A stretch of DNA of 64,000 bases, from assembly GCF_004010325.2 (NCBI RefSeq), contig NZ_SADR02000025.1, positions 39,608-103,607 on the forward strand, read 5' to 3'. The position numbers and the translations under genes are program-made. This DNA comes from Mesorhizobium sp. M00.F.Ca.ET.216.01.1.1. GTDB taxonomy: Bacteria; Pseudomonadota; Alphaproteobacteria; Rhizobiales; Rhizobiaceae. Shown piece after piece: positions 1 through 6,921 of this stretch (position 1 is the first letter of the stretch; the number at the start of each line of letters is the position of its first letter). The notes beneath the pieces were generated by a model, which was not told where the DNA came from, did no database searches, and saw only the letters and a list, made by a program, of their open reading frames with translations.

Positions 1-25
1 GCATTGCCGGCAAGTCAGGGAATTG

Positions 26-101
26 TAGTGCGGCAAGGTCTCGAAACCTCGCCGCCCAAGCCGCTGGTTTGTAACCGGCTCGTGACCCGAGGAGACCAGA
101 C
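26..101 (+). promoter_or_regulatory. structured 5' leader of the cysteine synthase gene
   Basis: The bases before the start can form a hairpin: GCGGC (30-34) with GCCGC (51-55), and inside it AGGT (36-39) with ACCT (46-49). The loop-side GGTCTC (37-42) is exactly complementary to GAGACC (92-97), which overlaps the ribosome binding site. The alternative pairing could hide or expose the start. The GCTAAA-type core of a SAM-II riboswitch is not present, so no known class is assigned. Confidence 0.35.
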
Positions 102-1187
102 ATGTTGCATCAGCAGAAAATCAGAACCACGGCCGGTCGCGGCCGGCTGTTCGACAGCATTCTCGATACAGTCGGCGACACGCCGGTGATCCGGATCAAC
201 AATCTCGGCCCCTCCCATGCGACGATCTATGTCAAGGCCGAGTTCTTCAACCCGGCTGCCTCGGTGAAGGACCGGCTGGCGCTCAACATCATCGAGGCGG
301 GCGAGCGCAGCGGCACGCTGAAGCCGGGCCAGACCGTCGTCGAGGCAACCAGCGGCAATACCGGCATCGGGCTGGCCATGGTCTGCGCGCAGAAGGGCTA
401 TCCGCTGGTGGTGACGATGGCCGACAGCTTTTCCATCGAACGGCGCAAGCTGATGCGCATGCTGGGTGCCAAGGTGGTGCTGACGCCGCGCGCCCAGAAG
501 GGCTTCGGCATGTACATGAAGGCGGTCGAACTGGCCGAAGCCAATGGCTGGTTCCTTGCCCGCCAGTTCGAGACGGAGGCGAATGCCGCCATTCACGAGG
601 CGACGACGGGGCGCGAGATCGTCAATGACTTTGCCGGATCGCGACTTGACTGCTTCGTCACCGGCTATGGGACCGGCGGCACCGTCACAGGTGTCGGACG
701 CGTGCTGCGCCGGGAACTGCCCGAGATCCGGATCGTGCTCGCTGAACCGGCCAATGCGCAGCTCATCGGCAGCGGCAAGGCACAAGAGCGCGGCGCTGAC
801 GGCGCGCCGGCCGCCAGCCATCCAGCCTTCGAGCCGCATCCGATCCAGGGCTGGACCCCGGATTTCATTCCGGACGTGTTGCAGGAAGCGATCGACGCCA
901 GCCTCTATGACCAGGTGATACCGATTGCCGGACCCGAAGGCATCAAATGGGCAAGGGCGCTGGCGCAGAAGGAAGGCATTTTCACCGGCATCTCCGGCGG
1001 AGCCACTTTCGCCGTGGCACGCCAGATCGCGGAAAAGGCTTCGCCCGGCTCGGTGATCCTGTGCATGCTTCCCGATACCGGCGAACGCTACATGACGACG
1101 CCGCTGTTCGACGGCATCGAAGCGGAGATGGATGCGGAGGAGACCGCCCTTTCACTTTCGACGCCCGGGTGTCAATTCGCTGCCTGA
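102..1187 (+). CDS. cysK: cysteine synthase A (O-acetylserine sulfhydrylase)
   Basis: This PLP enzyme of fold type II joins sulfide and O-acetylserine to give cysteine in the cytoplasm. The 361-residue protein has the PLP lysine in an ASVKDR motif, the substrate-binding loop TSGNTGI, the phosphate-binding glycine loop GTGGT, and a C-terminal PDTGERY motif. It is longer than the usual 310-330 residues because of an N-terminal extension and an insert around residues 225-250. ATG follows a GAGGAGACC ribosome site. The next gene, a decarboxylase, starts 17 bases downstream, so the two are probably co-transcribed. A role in making a different beta-substituted alanine for that decarboxylase is possible but unproven. 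Confidence 0.85.
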   Translation: MLHQQKIRTTAGRGRLFDSILDTVGDTPVIRINNLGPSHATIYVKAEFFNPAASVKDRLALNIIEAGERSGTLKPGQTVVEATSGNTGIGLAMVCAQKGYPLVVTMADSFSIERRKLMRMLGAKVVLTPRAQKGFGMYMKAVELAEANGWFLARQFETEANAAIHEATTGREIVNDFAGSRLDCFVTGYGTGGTVTGVGRVLRRELPEIRIVLAEPANAQLIGSGKAQERGADGAPAASHPAFEPHPIQGWTPDFIPDVLQEAIDASLYDQVIPIAGPEGIKWARALAQKEGIFTGISGGATFAVARQIAEKASPGSVILCMLPDTGERYMTTPLFDGIEAEMDAEETALSLSTPGCQFAA

Positions 1188-1204
1188 CAGAGCAGGAGAC
1201 TGGT

Positions 1205-2692
1205 ATGGACGCCGTGCATGAGGCTGCTGGCATGGTGGCCGAAGAGACGCTCGATCCGCTCGACTGGGCCGATGTCCAGGCCCTGTCGCACCGGATCGTC
1301 GACGATGCGGTAGGCTATCTACGCGATGTCCGCGACCGCCCGGTATGGCAGGACATGCCGGCAGCGGTGAAAGACTTCTTCGCCGCACCGCTGCCGCGCT
1401 CGCCGGCACGGCTTACCGACGTCTATGGCGAGGTCGCCCGGACGGTGATGTCCTATCCGATGGGCAACATCCATCCGCGCTTCTGGTCTTGGTACATGGG
1501 GTCGAGCAACTTCACCGGCGCGCTCGGCGATTTCCTGGCGGCAGTCCAGGGCTCGAACCTTGGCGGCGGCAACCATGCCGCCGGGCTGATGGACGGCCAG
1601 GTGGTCAACTGGTGCAAAGAGATGATGGGCTTTCCCGCTTCGGCCAGCGGCACGCTGGTCAGCGGCGGCTCGATGGCCAACATCATCGGGCTGACCGTGG
1701 CCCGCAACGCCAAGGCAGGCATCGACGTGCGCGAGCACGGCGTCGCGGCAATCGAGAAGCCGCTGCGTTTCTATGGCTCGGACCAGCTTCACTCCTGCCA
1801 CCGCAAGGCGATGGAAGCGCTCGGCCTCGGCAACCGGGCGCTGCGCCGCATTGCGACGGATGCCGGAATGCGGATCGACATCGGGGCGTTGCGGGTAGCG
1901 ATCGCCGAGGATCGCAAGGCTGGCTTCCGGCCGGCCTGCGTGATCGGCACGGCAGGCACCGTGAACACCGGAGCGATCGACGATCTGCAGGCGCTCGCCA
2001 AACTGGCGGCGGAGGAAGACCTCTGGTTCCATGTCGATGGTTGCATTGGCGCGCTGATCGCAATCGCACCTGAGAATGCATCTCTGGTCGCCGGCATCGA
2101 ACGCGCCGATTCGATCGCGCTCGATCCGCACAAATGGCTGCACGCGCCGTTCGAGGCCGGCTGTGCGCTGGTCCGGGACGCATCGGCGCATCGCGGCACC
2201 TTCGCGGTGACGCCGGAATATCTGGAATCGACGCCTCGCGGCCTCGCGTCCGGCCAGTGGCTGCACGATTACGGCTTGCAGACGACACGGGGCTTCCGCG
2301 CGCTCAAGGTCTGGATGGCATTGAAGGAGCATGGCATCGACAAGTTCGGCCGGCTGATCGACCAGAACATCGCTCAAGCCAGATATCTGGCCTCCCTGAT
2401 CGCGGCCGAACCGGCACTCGAACTGATGGCGCAGACCACCGTCAACATCGTCTGCTTCCGCCATCGCGCCAAGGGGCTGTCGGCCGAGCGGCTGAAAGTC
2501 TTCAACACCGAGATCATGCTGAGGCTGCAGGAAGAGGGCATCGCAGCCATTTCCGACACGACAGTGCACGGCCAGCACTGCCTCAGGGTGGCGATCACCA
2601 ATCACCGGACCCTGCGTGACGATCTGGAGCTTCTGGTGCGCGAAACGATCCGCATTGGCAAAGAGATCATAGGCGGGGCTGCCTTACTCTGA
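1205..2692 (+). CDS. group II pyridoxal-dependent decarboxylase (aromatic amino acid/glutamate decarboxylase family)
   Basis: Predicted to remove the alpha-carboxyl group of an amino acid using PLP; the substrate cannot be told from sequence. The 495-residue protein has the family PLP-lysine motif DPHKWLH and the aspartate region FHVDGCIGAL, where most relatives have HVDAAYGG. I start it at the ATG at 1205 because AGGAG lies about 7 bases upstream; the open frame extends further 5' but would overlap cysK. It follows cysK closely. Possible products are an amine from cysteine, an aromatic amino acid, glutamate or diaminobutyrate. Confidence 0.8.
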   Translation: MDAVHEAAGMVAEETLDPLDWADVQALSHRIVDDAVGYLRDVRDRPVWQDMPAAVKDFFAAPLPRSPARLTDVYGEVARTVMSYPMGNIHPRFWSWYMGSSNFTGALGDFLAAVQGSNLGGGNHAAGLMDGQVVNWCKEMMGFPASASGTLVSGGSMANIIGLTVARNAKAGIDVREHGVAAIEKPLRFYGSDQLHSCHRKAMEALGLGNRALRRIATDAGMRIDIGALRVAIAEDRKAGFRPACVIGTAGTVNTGAIDDLQALAKLAAEEDLWFHVDGCIGALIAIAPENASLVAGIERADSIALDPHKWLHAPFEAGCALVRDASAHRGTFAVTPEYLESTPRGLASGQWLHDYGLQTTRGFRALKVWMALKEHGIDKFGRLIDQNIAQARYLASLIAAEPALELMAQTTVNIVCFRHRAKGLSAERLKVFNTEIMLRLQEEGIAAISDTTVHGQHCLRVAITNHRTLRDDLELLVRETIRIGKEIIGGAALL

Positions 2693-2739
2693 CCGGCGGC
2701 TGCCAGGCAGCGATCCCCTCGTCCGGCTCAGCCGCCGGT
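2692..2739. terminator. inverted repeat between convergent genes
   Basis: ACCGGCGGCTG (2692-2702) and CAGCCGCCGGT (2729-2739) are perfect 11-base complements separated by 26 bases. They lie between the decarboxylase stop and the convergent YCII gene. There is no T run, so this may be a weak or Rho-assisted terminator. Confidence 0.35.
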
Positions 2740-2761
2740 TGCGATGCGCTGCCGGAAGCGG

Positions 2762-3157
2762 TTAGGCGCCTTCGACCGGCCCTTCGGTGACGGGAAGCGG
2801 CGCGCCGGGAAGATAGAGCAGGATGGGGCGAATCTCGTAGACAGCAGTGGGGTTGGCGCGCCGCAGGTCGCGCGCTGCAGCTATGGCCTCATCGCGCGTG
2901 GCGCAGTCGAGGACATAGAAGCCCAGCAGCTGTTCCTTGGTCTCGGCAAAGGGACCATCGGTGATCATGCCGTCTCCCGGACCGCGCAGCGTGACGGCGC
3001 CAGCGGTCGGGCCGAGCCTGGCTGCCGGCCCGAGCGCTCCCTCGCGGGTCAACCGGTCATGGACCTTGTGCAATTCGCCCATCAGCGCCGCATCCTCCTG
3101 CGGCGTCCAGGACTGGACCGTCTGTTCGACGTGGTAGGCCAGGATAGCGTAAAACAT
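2762..3157 (-). CDS. YCII-related (DGPF) domain protein
   Basis: A 131-residue single-domain protein of the YCII/DGPF family. It has the characteristic DGPFAETKEQLLGFYVLD stretch around residues 66-83 and a helix-rich second half. Such proteins have a dimeric alpha-beta barrel fold and are often encoded beside ECF sigma factors in rhizobia, but none is adjacent here. The reaction, if any, is unknown. GAGGA upstream supports the ATG start. It stands alone between a convergent decarboxylase and a two-component system transcribed in the same direction. Confidence 0.75.
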   Translation of the reverse strand: MFYAILAYHVEQTVQSWTPQEDAALMGELHKVHDRLTREGALGPAARLGPTAGAVTLRGPGDGMITDGPFAETKEQLLGFYVLDCATRDEAIAAARDLRRANPTAVYEIRPILLYLPGAPLPVTEGPVEGA

Positions 3158-3230
3158 GAAGCGGTTTCCTCGTGCCGATCGGTCGCACTATGGCAAGGAT
3201 GAAGTGGTCGATCCAGCCCCGGCGTTCGGT

Positions 3231-4640
3231 TCAAGCCGCTAGCGGCAAGCGCAGTTCCGTCAGCAGGCCGCCCCCCGGATGGTTGGACAGGCTGACCTCG
3301 CCGCCGATGCCGCGAGCGATGGTGCGGGCGATGGTCAGGCCAAGACCAAGGCCGCCGGTCTCGCGGTTGCGGGACTGTTCCAGGCGCACGAAAGAGCCGA
3401 ACACGGCGTCGATCTCAGCCTGCGGTATGCCAGGTCCCTCATCTCGGATGGTGAGCGTGATCATGTTTTCCGATTGCCGCAGGCTGAGGTGCGCTTTCTT
3501 GCCGTAGGTCACGGCATTCTGGACGAGGTTGGTGACGCAGCGCTTCAGCGCCACCGGCCGCGCGATGCAGATCAGGGCGCGCGACCTTGTGCCGTCATTG
3601 TCGAACGAGACCGCCTCGAAGCCGTCGGCGACCGACTCCACCAGCGACCAGAAATCGATCCGTTCGCTCTTCTCCTCGGTCACCTCGAAAGTGGCAAAAT
3701 CGATGACCGAGCTGGCAATGCTCTCGATGTCGGCAAGGTCGTGGGCGAGAGCCTCGCGAACCGTCGATTTCCGCAGCAGTTCGAGGCGCAGCCGCATCCG
3801 GGTCAGCGGCGTGCGCAGGTCGTGCGCGAGCGCCGCCGCGAGGTGCTCGCGATCCTCGACATAGTCGCGCAGCCGCGCCTGCATGACATTGACCGCCTTC
3901 GCCGCAGCACGGATTTCGCGGCTGCCTGTCTCGGCGATCGGCGGGCTCTTCAGGTCGTTGCCGATCCGCTTCACGGCCGTTTCCATCATCCGGTAAGGAG
4001 CGGTCAGCCGGCGCAGCGACCAGATCGACATGATCACCACCAGCCCGGCGATGAAGGCATAGAGCGGCAGGCTGTCGAAGCTCAAAATCGGCCCGACCGG
4101 AGTGTTCGGCTCGGTGAAGTTCAGCCATTGGCCGTCGGCGAAGCGCAGCGAAGCCGTCAGCTTGTCGCTCTGGGCGAAATTGGCCGCCAGCACCAGAAGG
4201 TCGCGCTCGACCTGGCCGACATCCTTGTTCATGACCACGCCGCCGGGGGCGTCGGCTTCGCGTGTTGCCGGATCGCGCCGGACCCGCGCGTCGGTGATGC
4301 CGAATCTCGACAGCCGCCCGACCAGTATGTCCTCCAGTTCGGCCAGTTCGTCATCACCCGCAATCGACGAGGCGACAGCGGGTGTGCCCGAAACAGTGAG
4401 CGCATAGGTGGAGTTGAACAGACCGGACGCGATGGCCTTGCGCTGTTCGGGTGCGGCGTCATGCATCAGCTGCACCAGCGAGTAGGCGCGGTCGTTGAGC
4501 CGGTAGAGATCGACTATGTCATTGGCGGCGGCGCGGTCGCGCGAGACGATGTAGAGGGTCGCGACCTGGCTGATCAGCAGGCCGGCAATGACGATCAGCA
4601 GCACCCAGACGGGCAGGGTTTGTGGCAAAAAGCGTCTCAT
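3231..4640 (-). CDS. two-component sensor histidine kinase, HAMP type
   Basis: A 469-residue inner-membrane kinase. A membrane segment lies at about residues 12-31, a periplasmic domain runs to about 190, and a second membrane segment spans about 192-209. A HAMP linker follows, then the phospho-acceptor His273 in ALAHDLRTPLTR. The ATP-binding domain shows the N box NLVQNAV, DEGPGIP and GGLGLGLTIAR. It would autophosphorylate and pass phosphate to the response regulator encoded just upstream, whose stop codon overlaps this start (ATGA). The stimulus is unknown. Confidence 0.88.
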   Translation of the reverse strand: MRRFLPQTLPVWVLLIVIAGLLISQVATLYIVSRDRAAANDIVDLYRLNDRAYSLVQLMHDAAPEQRKAIASGLFNSTYALTVSGTPAVASSIAGDDELAELEDILVGRLSRFGITDARVRRDPATREADAPGGVVMNKDVGQVERDLLVLAANFAQSDKLTASLRFADGQWLNFTEPNTPVGPILSFDSLPLYAFIAGLVVIMSIWSLRRLTAPYRMMETAVKRIGNDLKSPPIAETGSREIRAAAKAVNVMQARLRDYVEDREHLAAALAHDLRTPLTRMRLRLELLRKSTVREALAHDLADIESIASSVIDFATFEVTEEKSERIDFWSLVESVADGFEAVSFDNDGTRSRALICIARPVALKRCVTNLVQNAVTYGKKAHLSLRQSENMITLTIRDEGPGIPQAEIDAVFGSFVRLEQSRNRETGGLGLGLTIARTIARGIGGEVSLSNHPGGGLLTELRLPLAA

Positions 4641-5380
4641 TCGGAGGTCGTTTCGGGGAGGAACTGGTAGCCGCCGCTGCGCACGGTCAGGATCAGTTTC
4701 GGCGTCTTCGGGTCGTCTTCCATCTTGCGCCGCAGCCGGCTGACCAGGATGTCGACGCTGCGGTCGAAGCTGTAACCGCTGTCGCCGCCAGAGAGTTCGA
4801 TGAGTTGGTCGCGGGTCAGTACGCGCTGGGCGCTCTTGACGAAGGTCTGCAGGAGGTTGAACTCCGCCATCGTCAGTTCGACGCTGACATCGCCCGGCGC
4901 CTTAAGCCGGCGGCGCGAGCAGTCCATCGTCCAGCCGGCGAAATGATAGATCTGCTTCGTTATGGGCCGTCGCGGTTCGGCGGCGCCGTTACGCCTCAGC
5001 ACAGCACGGATGCGGGCTAACAGCTCGCGCGGATCGAATGGTTTTGGCACATAGTCGTCGGCGCCCATCTCCAGGCCGACCACGCGGTCGGTGGTTTCGG
5101 TGACCGCGGTCAGCATGATGATCGGCGTCGAGTAATTGGCGCGAAGATCGCGGCAAAGCTCCAGCCCGCTTTTGCCGGGCAGCATCACATCCAGGACGAT
5201 AAGATCCACCTGCGTGAGGCGCAGGGCAGCCTCCATCTCGATGCCGTCGGCGGCAACCGTCGTGCGCAACCCCCGCTTCTGGAAGAATTCCTGAAGCAGG
5301 TCGCGTATGCCCTTGTCGTCGTCGACGATCAGTATGTGTGCGTCGGATTTCACAGGAGCCCTGTCATCATTGGTGGCCAA
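4637..5380 (-). CDS. OmpR-family response regulator
   Basis: A 247-residue DNA-binding response regulator. The receiver domain (about residues 14-130) carries the acidic VDDD triad, phospho-acceptor Asp64 in VLDVMLPG and the lysine of the YVPKPF motif. A winged-helix domain (about 145-240) ends in the typical VRSGGYQFL. The frame opens with TTG at 5380 without a clear ribosome site. A GTG at 5353, giving MKSDAHILIVDDD, has AGGG five bases upstream and may be the true start. It forms an operon with the kinase, overlapping it by four bases. The targets are unknown. Confidence 0.85.
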   Translation of the reverse strand: MATNDDRAPVKSDAHILIVDDDKGIRDLLQEFFQKRGLRTTVAADGIEMEAALRLTQVDLIVLDVMLPGKSGLELCRDLRANYSTPIIMLTAVTETTDRVVGLEMGADDYVPKPFDPRELLARIRAVLRRNGAAEPRRPITKQIYHFAGWTMDCSRRRLKAPGDVSVELTMAEFNLLQTFVKSAQRVLTRDQLIELSGGDSGYSFDRSVDILVSRLRRKMEDDPKTPKLILTVRSGGYQFLPETTSE

Positions 5381-5589
5381 ACCGTCACGCGGTCATCACC
5401 CACACGATAGAATTCGGGCCATATGTTGGCCAGTGGCGATGACAGGACCAAGGGTGGGCCGCCAGAAACAATCCAGAAACAAAATTCTACAATCCGGAAA
5501 AACTTCTGAAAAAATTCAAAGGCATAACTGGTGTCGTGGCGGTCAGGTCATCGGCTGCGACACTGGCTTACGGGTTCACGGACAGACCA

Positions 5590-5889
5590 ATGCAAAGGTT
5601 CTCGATCAGCTTGATGGGTGCATTGCTCGGCATTTCGCTCGTCACGGCCGCGGTTGGAGAAACCGACGCAAAGGCGGCCATCACCCGCAGCGAGCGTTGC
5701 AGCAGCGTCAGCCGCCAGGTTGACGAAGCCCTCGAAACCCATGCCGCGGCAACGCAGGTCACCGCGGCGAAGGCACTTCAAAGAAAGGGAAACCGGTTCT
5801 GCGCCAACAAGAAACAGGCACAGGGAATCCGGATGCTCGCGAACGCTTTGAAGCTGCTTGGAGTGACACCGATCGACCCCGTTCAGTGA
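5590..5889 (+). CDS. small predicted secreted protein, function unknown
   Basis: Counted from ATG at 5590, a 99-residue protein. The N-terminus looks like a signal peptide (hydrophobic residues 5-22) with cleavage near the alanines before ITRSERC. The mature part is a short helical domain with two cysteines and several Ala-Lys-rich helices. The frame is open from 5536, but that would place a polar stretch before the signal, so the later start is preferred. No family is recognised with confidence. It lies divergent to the response regulator, 200 bases away. Confidence 0.55.
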   Translation: MQRFSISLMGALLGISLVTAAVGETDAKAAITRSERCSSVSRQVDEALETHAAATQVTAAKALQRKGNRFCANKKQAQGIRMLANALKLLGVTPIDPVQ

Positions 5890-5926
5890 CGCTCAAATCC
5901 GGCCTGCACAAGAAAGGAAACGAACC

Positions 5927-6184
5927 ATGAAAAAGTCCCTCCTCTCCGCTCTCGGTCTCGCTATCGCGCTTGCTTTCTCGATGCCGGTTCTCGGCACCAG
6001 CAGCGCCAACGCTGCTGCGACGACCGCGGCTGCGACCACCACGACGACCGCGCCGGCGGCTGCGCCCATGAAGGCTGCTCCGAAGAAGGTCGCCAAGAAG
6101 ACCGCCAAGGCGGCCTGCAAGGTGACCAAGACGCACAAGTGCCCGGTCAAGCACACCGCCAAGAAGGCCGCTCCCAAGGCCTGA
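5927..6184 (+). CDS. small secreted Ala/Lys/Thr-rich basic protein
   Basis: An 85-residue protein with a clear signal peptide (MKK, then a hydrophobic core to about residue 22, cleavage near SANA). The mature part is low complexity: an Ala/Thr stretch, then repeated KKVAKKTAK-like basic segments with two cysteines (CKVTKTHKC). A ribosome site AAAGGAAACG precedes ATG, and a strong terminator follows, so it looks genuinely expressed. A periplasmic or surface polycation is likely. It resembles histone-H1-like tails in composition only, and no function can be assigned. Confidence 0.6.
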   Translation: MKKSLLSALGLAIALAFSMPVLGTSSANAAATTAAATTTTTAPAAAPMKAAPKKVAKKTAKAACKVTKTHKCPVKHTAKKAAPKA

Positions 6185-6212
6185 TCCAGGCTGGCACAGA
6201 TAGCCTACACAA

Positions 6213-6251
6213 CAAGGCCGCTCCAGCCGCAATTCGGGTGGAGCGGCCTTG
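6213..6251 (+). terminator. strong hairpin terminator
   Basis: CAAGGCCGCTCCA (6213-6225) and TGGAGCGGCCTTG (6239-6251) form a perfect 13-bp stem with a 13-base loop, 29 bases after the stop of the basic secreted protein. Confidence 0.75.
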
Positions 6252-6572
6252 TGGTATCGAACAAGCGCCGTCTGATCGTATCCAATGCGTGGCTGACAAC
6301 CACCGGCCCTTGTGATTGCCGCCTCGTCCCGGCTCATTTGGCCATCGTCACGCCTAACGCAATCGCAATGCCGGCCCGGTGGGACAACAGCACGGCAATT
6401 CCGGCTCGCCGCATCTTTGGCCGCCAGAGCCGTTGAACGACAACGCACTGCTCCTAAATTTGTGAATGATCGCGCAGCCGGAAAACCGTCTTGCGCGCCG
6501 ATCAAAATAGACGACAGCTTTCGTACATGACAAAATGAAAGCGAAATTCTTGCGTGCAGTTGCCAGTTGCCG
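6252..6572. other. intergenic region before clpS
   Basis: About 320 bases without a convincing gene. The last 70 bases before clpS are AT-richer, including a TACATGACAAAATGAAAGCG stretch, and probably hold the clpS promoter. No clear operator or RNA is seen. Confidence 0.4.
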
Positions 6573-6878
6573 ATGCCTGAGATCGTCACCAAACCTCGCA
6601 CCAAAACGAAGCCGCAGATCGAACGGCCGAAGCTCTACAAGGTCATCCTGGTCAATGACGATTTCACGCCGCGCGAGTTCGTGGTGACGGTGCTCAAGGC
6701 CGAATTCAAAATGAGCGAGGACCAGGCGCAGCGCGTGATGATCACCGCGCACCGGCGCGGCGCCTGTGTGGTTGCCGTCTTCACCAGGGACGTTGCCGAG
6801 ACCAAGGCGGCGCGGGCGACCGACGCCGGCAAGGCCAAGGGCTACCCGCTGCTGTTCACGACCGAGCCGGAGGAGTAG
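6573..6878 (+). CDS. clpS: ATP-dependent Clp protease adaptor ClpS (ClpS2-like)
   Basis: A 101-residue adaptor that binds N-degron substrates and delivers them to ClpAP. The core YKVILVNDDFTPREFVV, the HRRG segment (HKKG in many relatives) and FTRDVAETKA fit the ClpS fold. The N-terminal tail is Lys/Thr/Pro-rich, as expected for a flexible extension. Many alphaproteobacteria carry two copies; this sequence resembles the ClpS2 type. An in-frame TTG six bases earlier is an alternative start. No clpA lies next to it in this window. Confidence 0.88.
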   Translation: MPEIVTKPRTKTKPQIERPKLYKVILVNDDFTPREFVVTVLKAEFKMSEDQAQRVMITAHRRGACVVAVFTRDVAETKAARATDAGKAKGYPLLFTTEPEE

Positions 6879-6921
6879 GGGCCGCTTTTCACCACCGACT
6901 CCCATTGTAGGTGAGGGAGCG

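Noticed and set aside
26..101. SAM-II or SAH riboswitch for cysK
   Set aside because: Characteristic conserved core of either class is not visible.
1319..2605. Long minus-strand frame (428 codons) opposite the decarboxylase
   Set aside because: No family-like sequence, no ribosome site; a by-product of high-GC coding on the other strand.
3279..4670. 463-codon plus-strand frame opposite the sensor kinase
   Set aside because: Low-complexity antisense sequence; the kinase on the minus strand explains the region.
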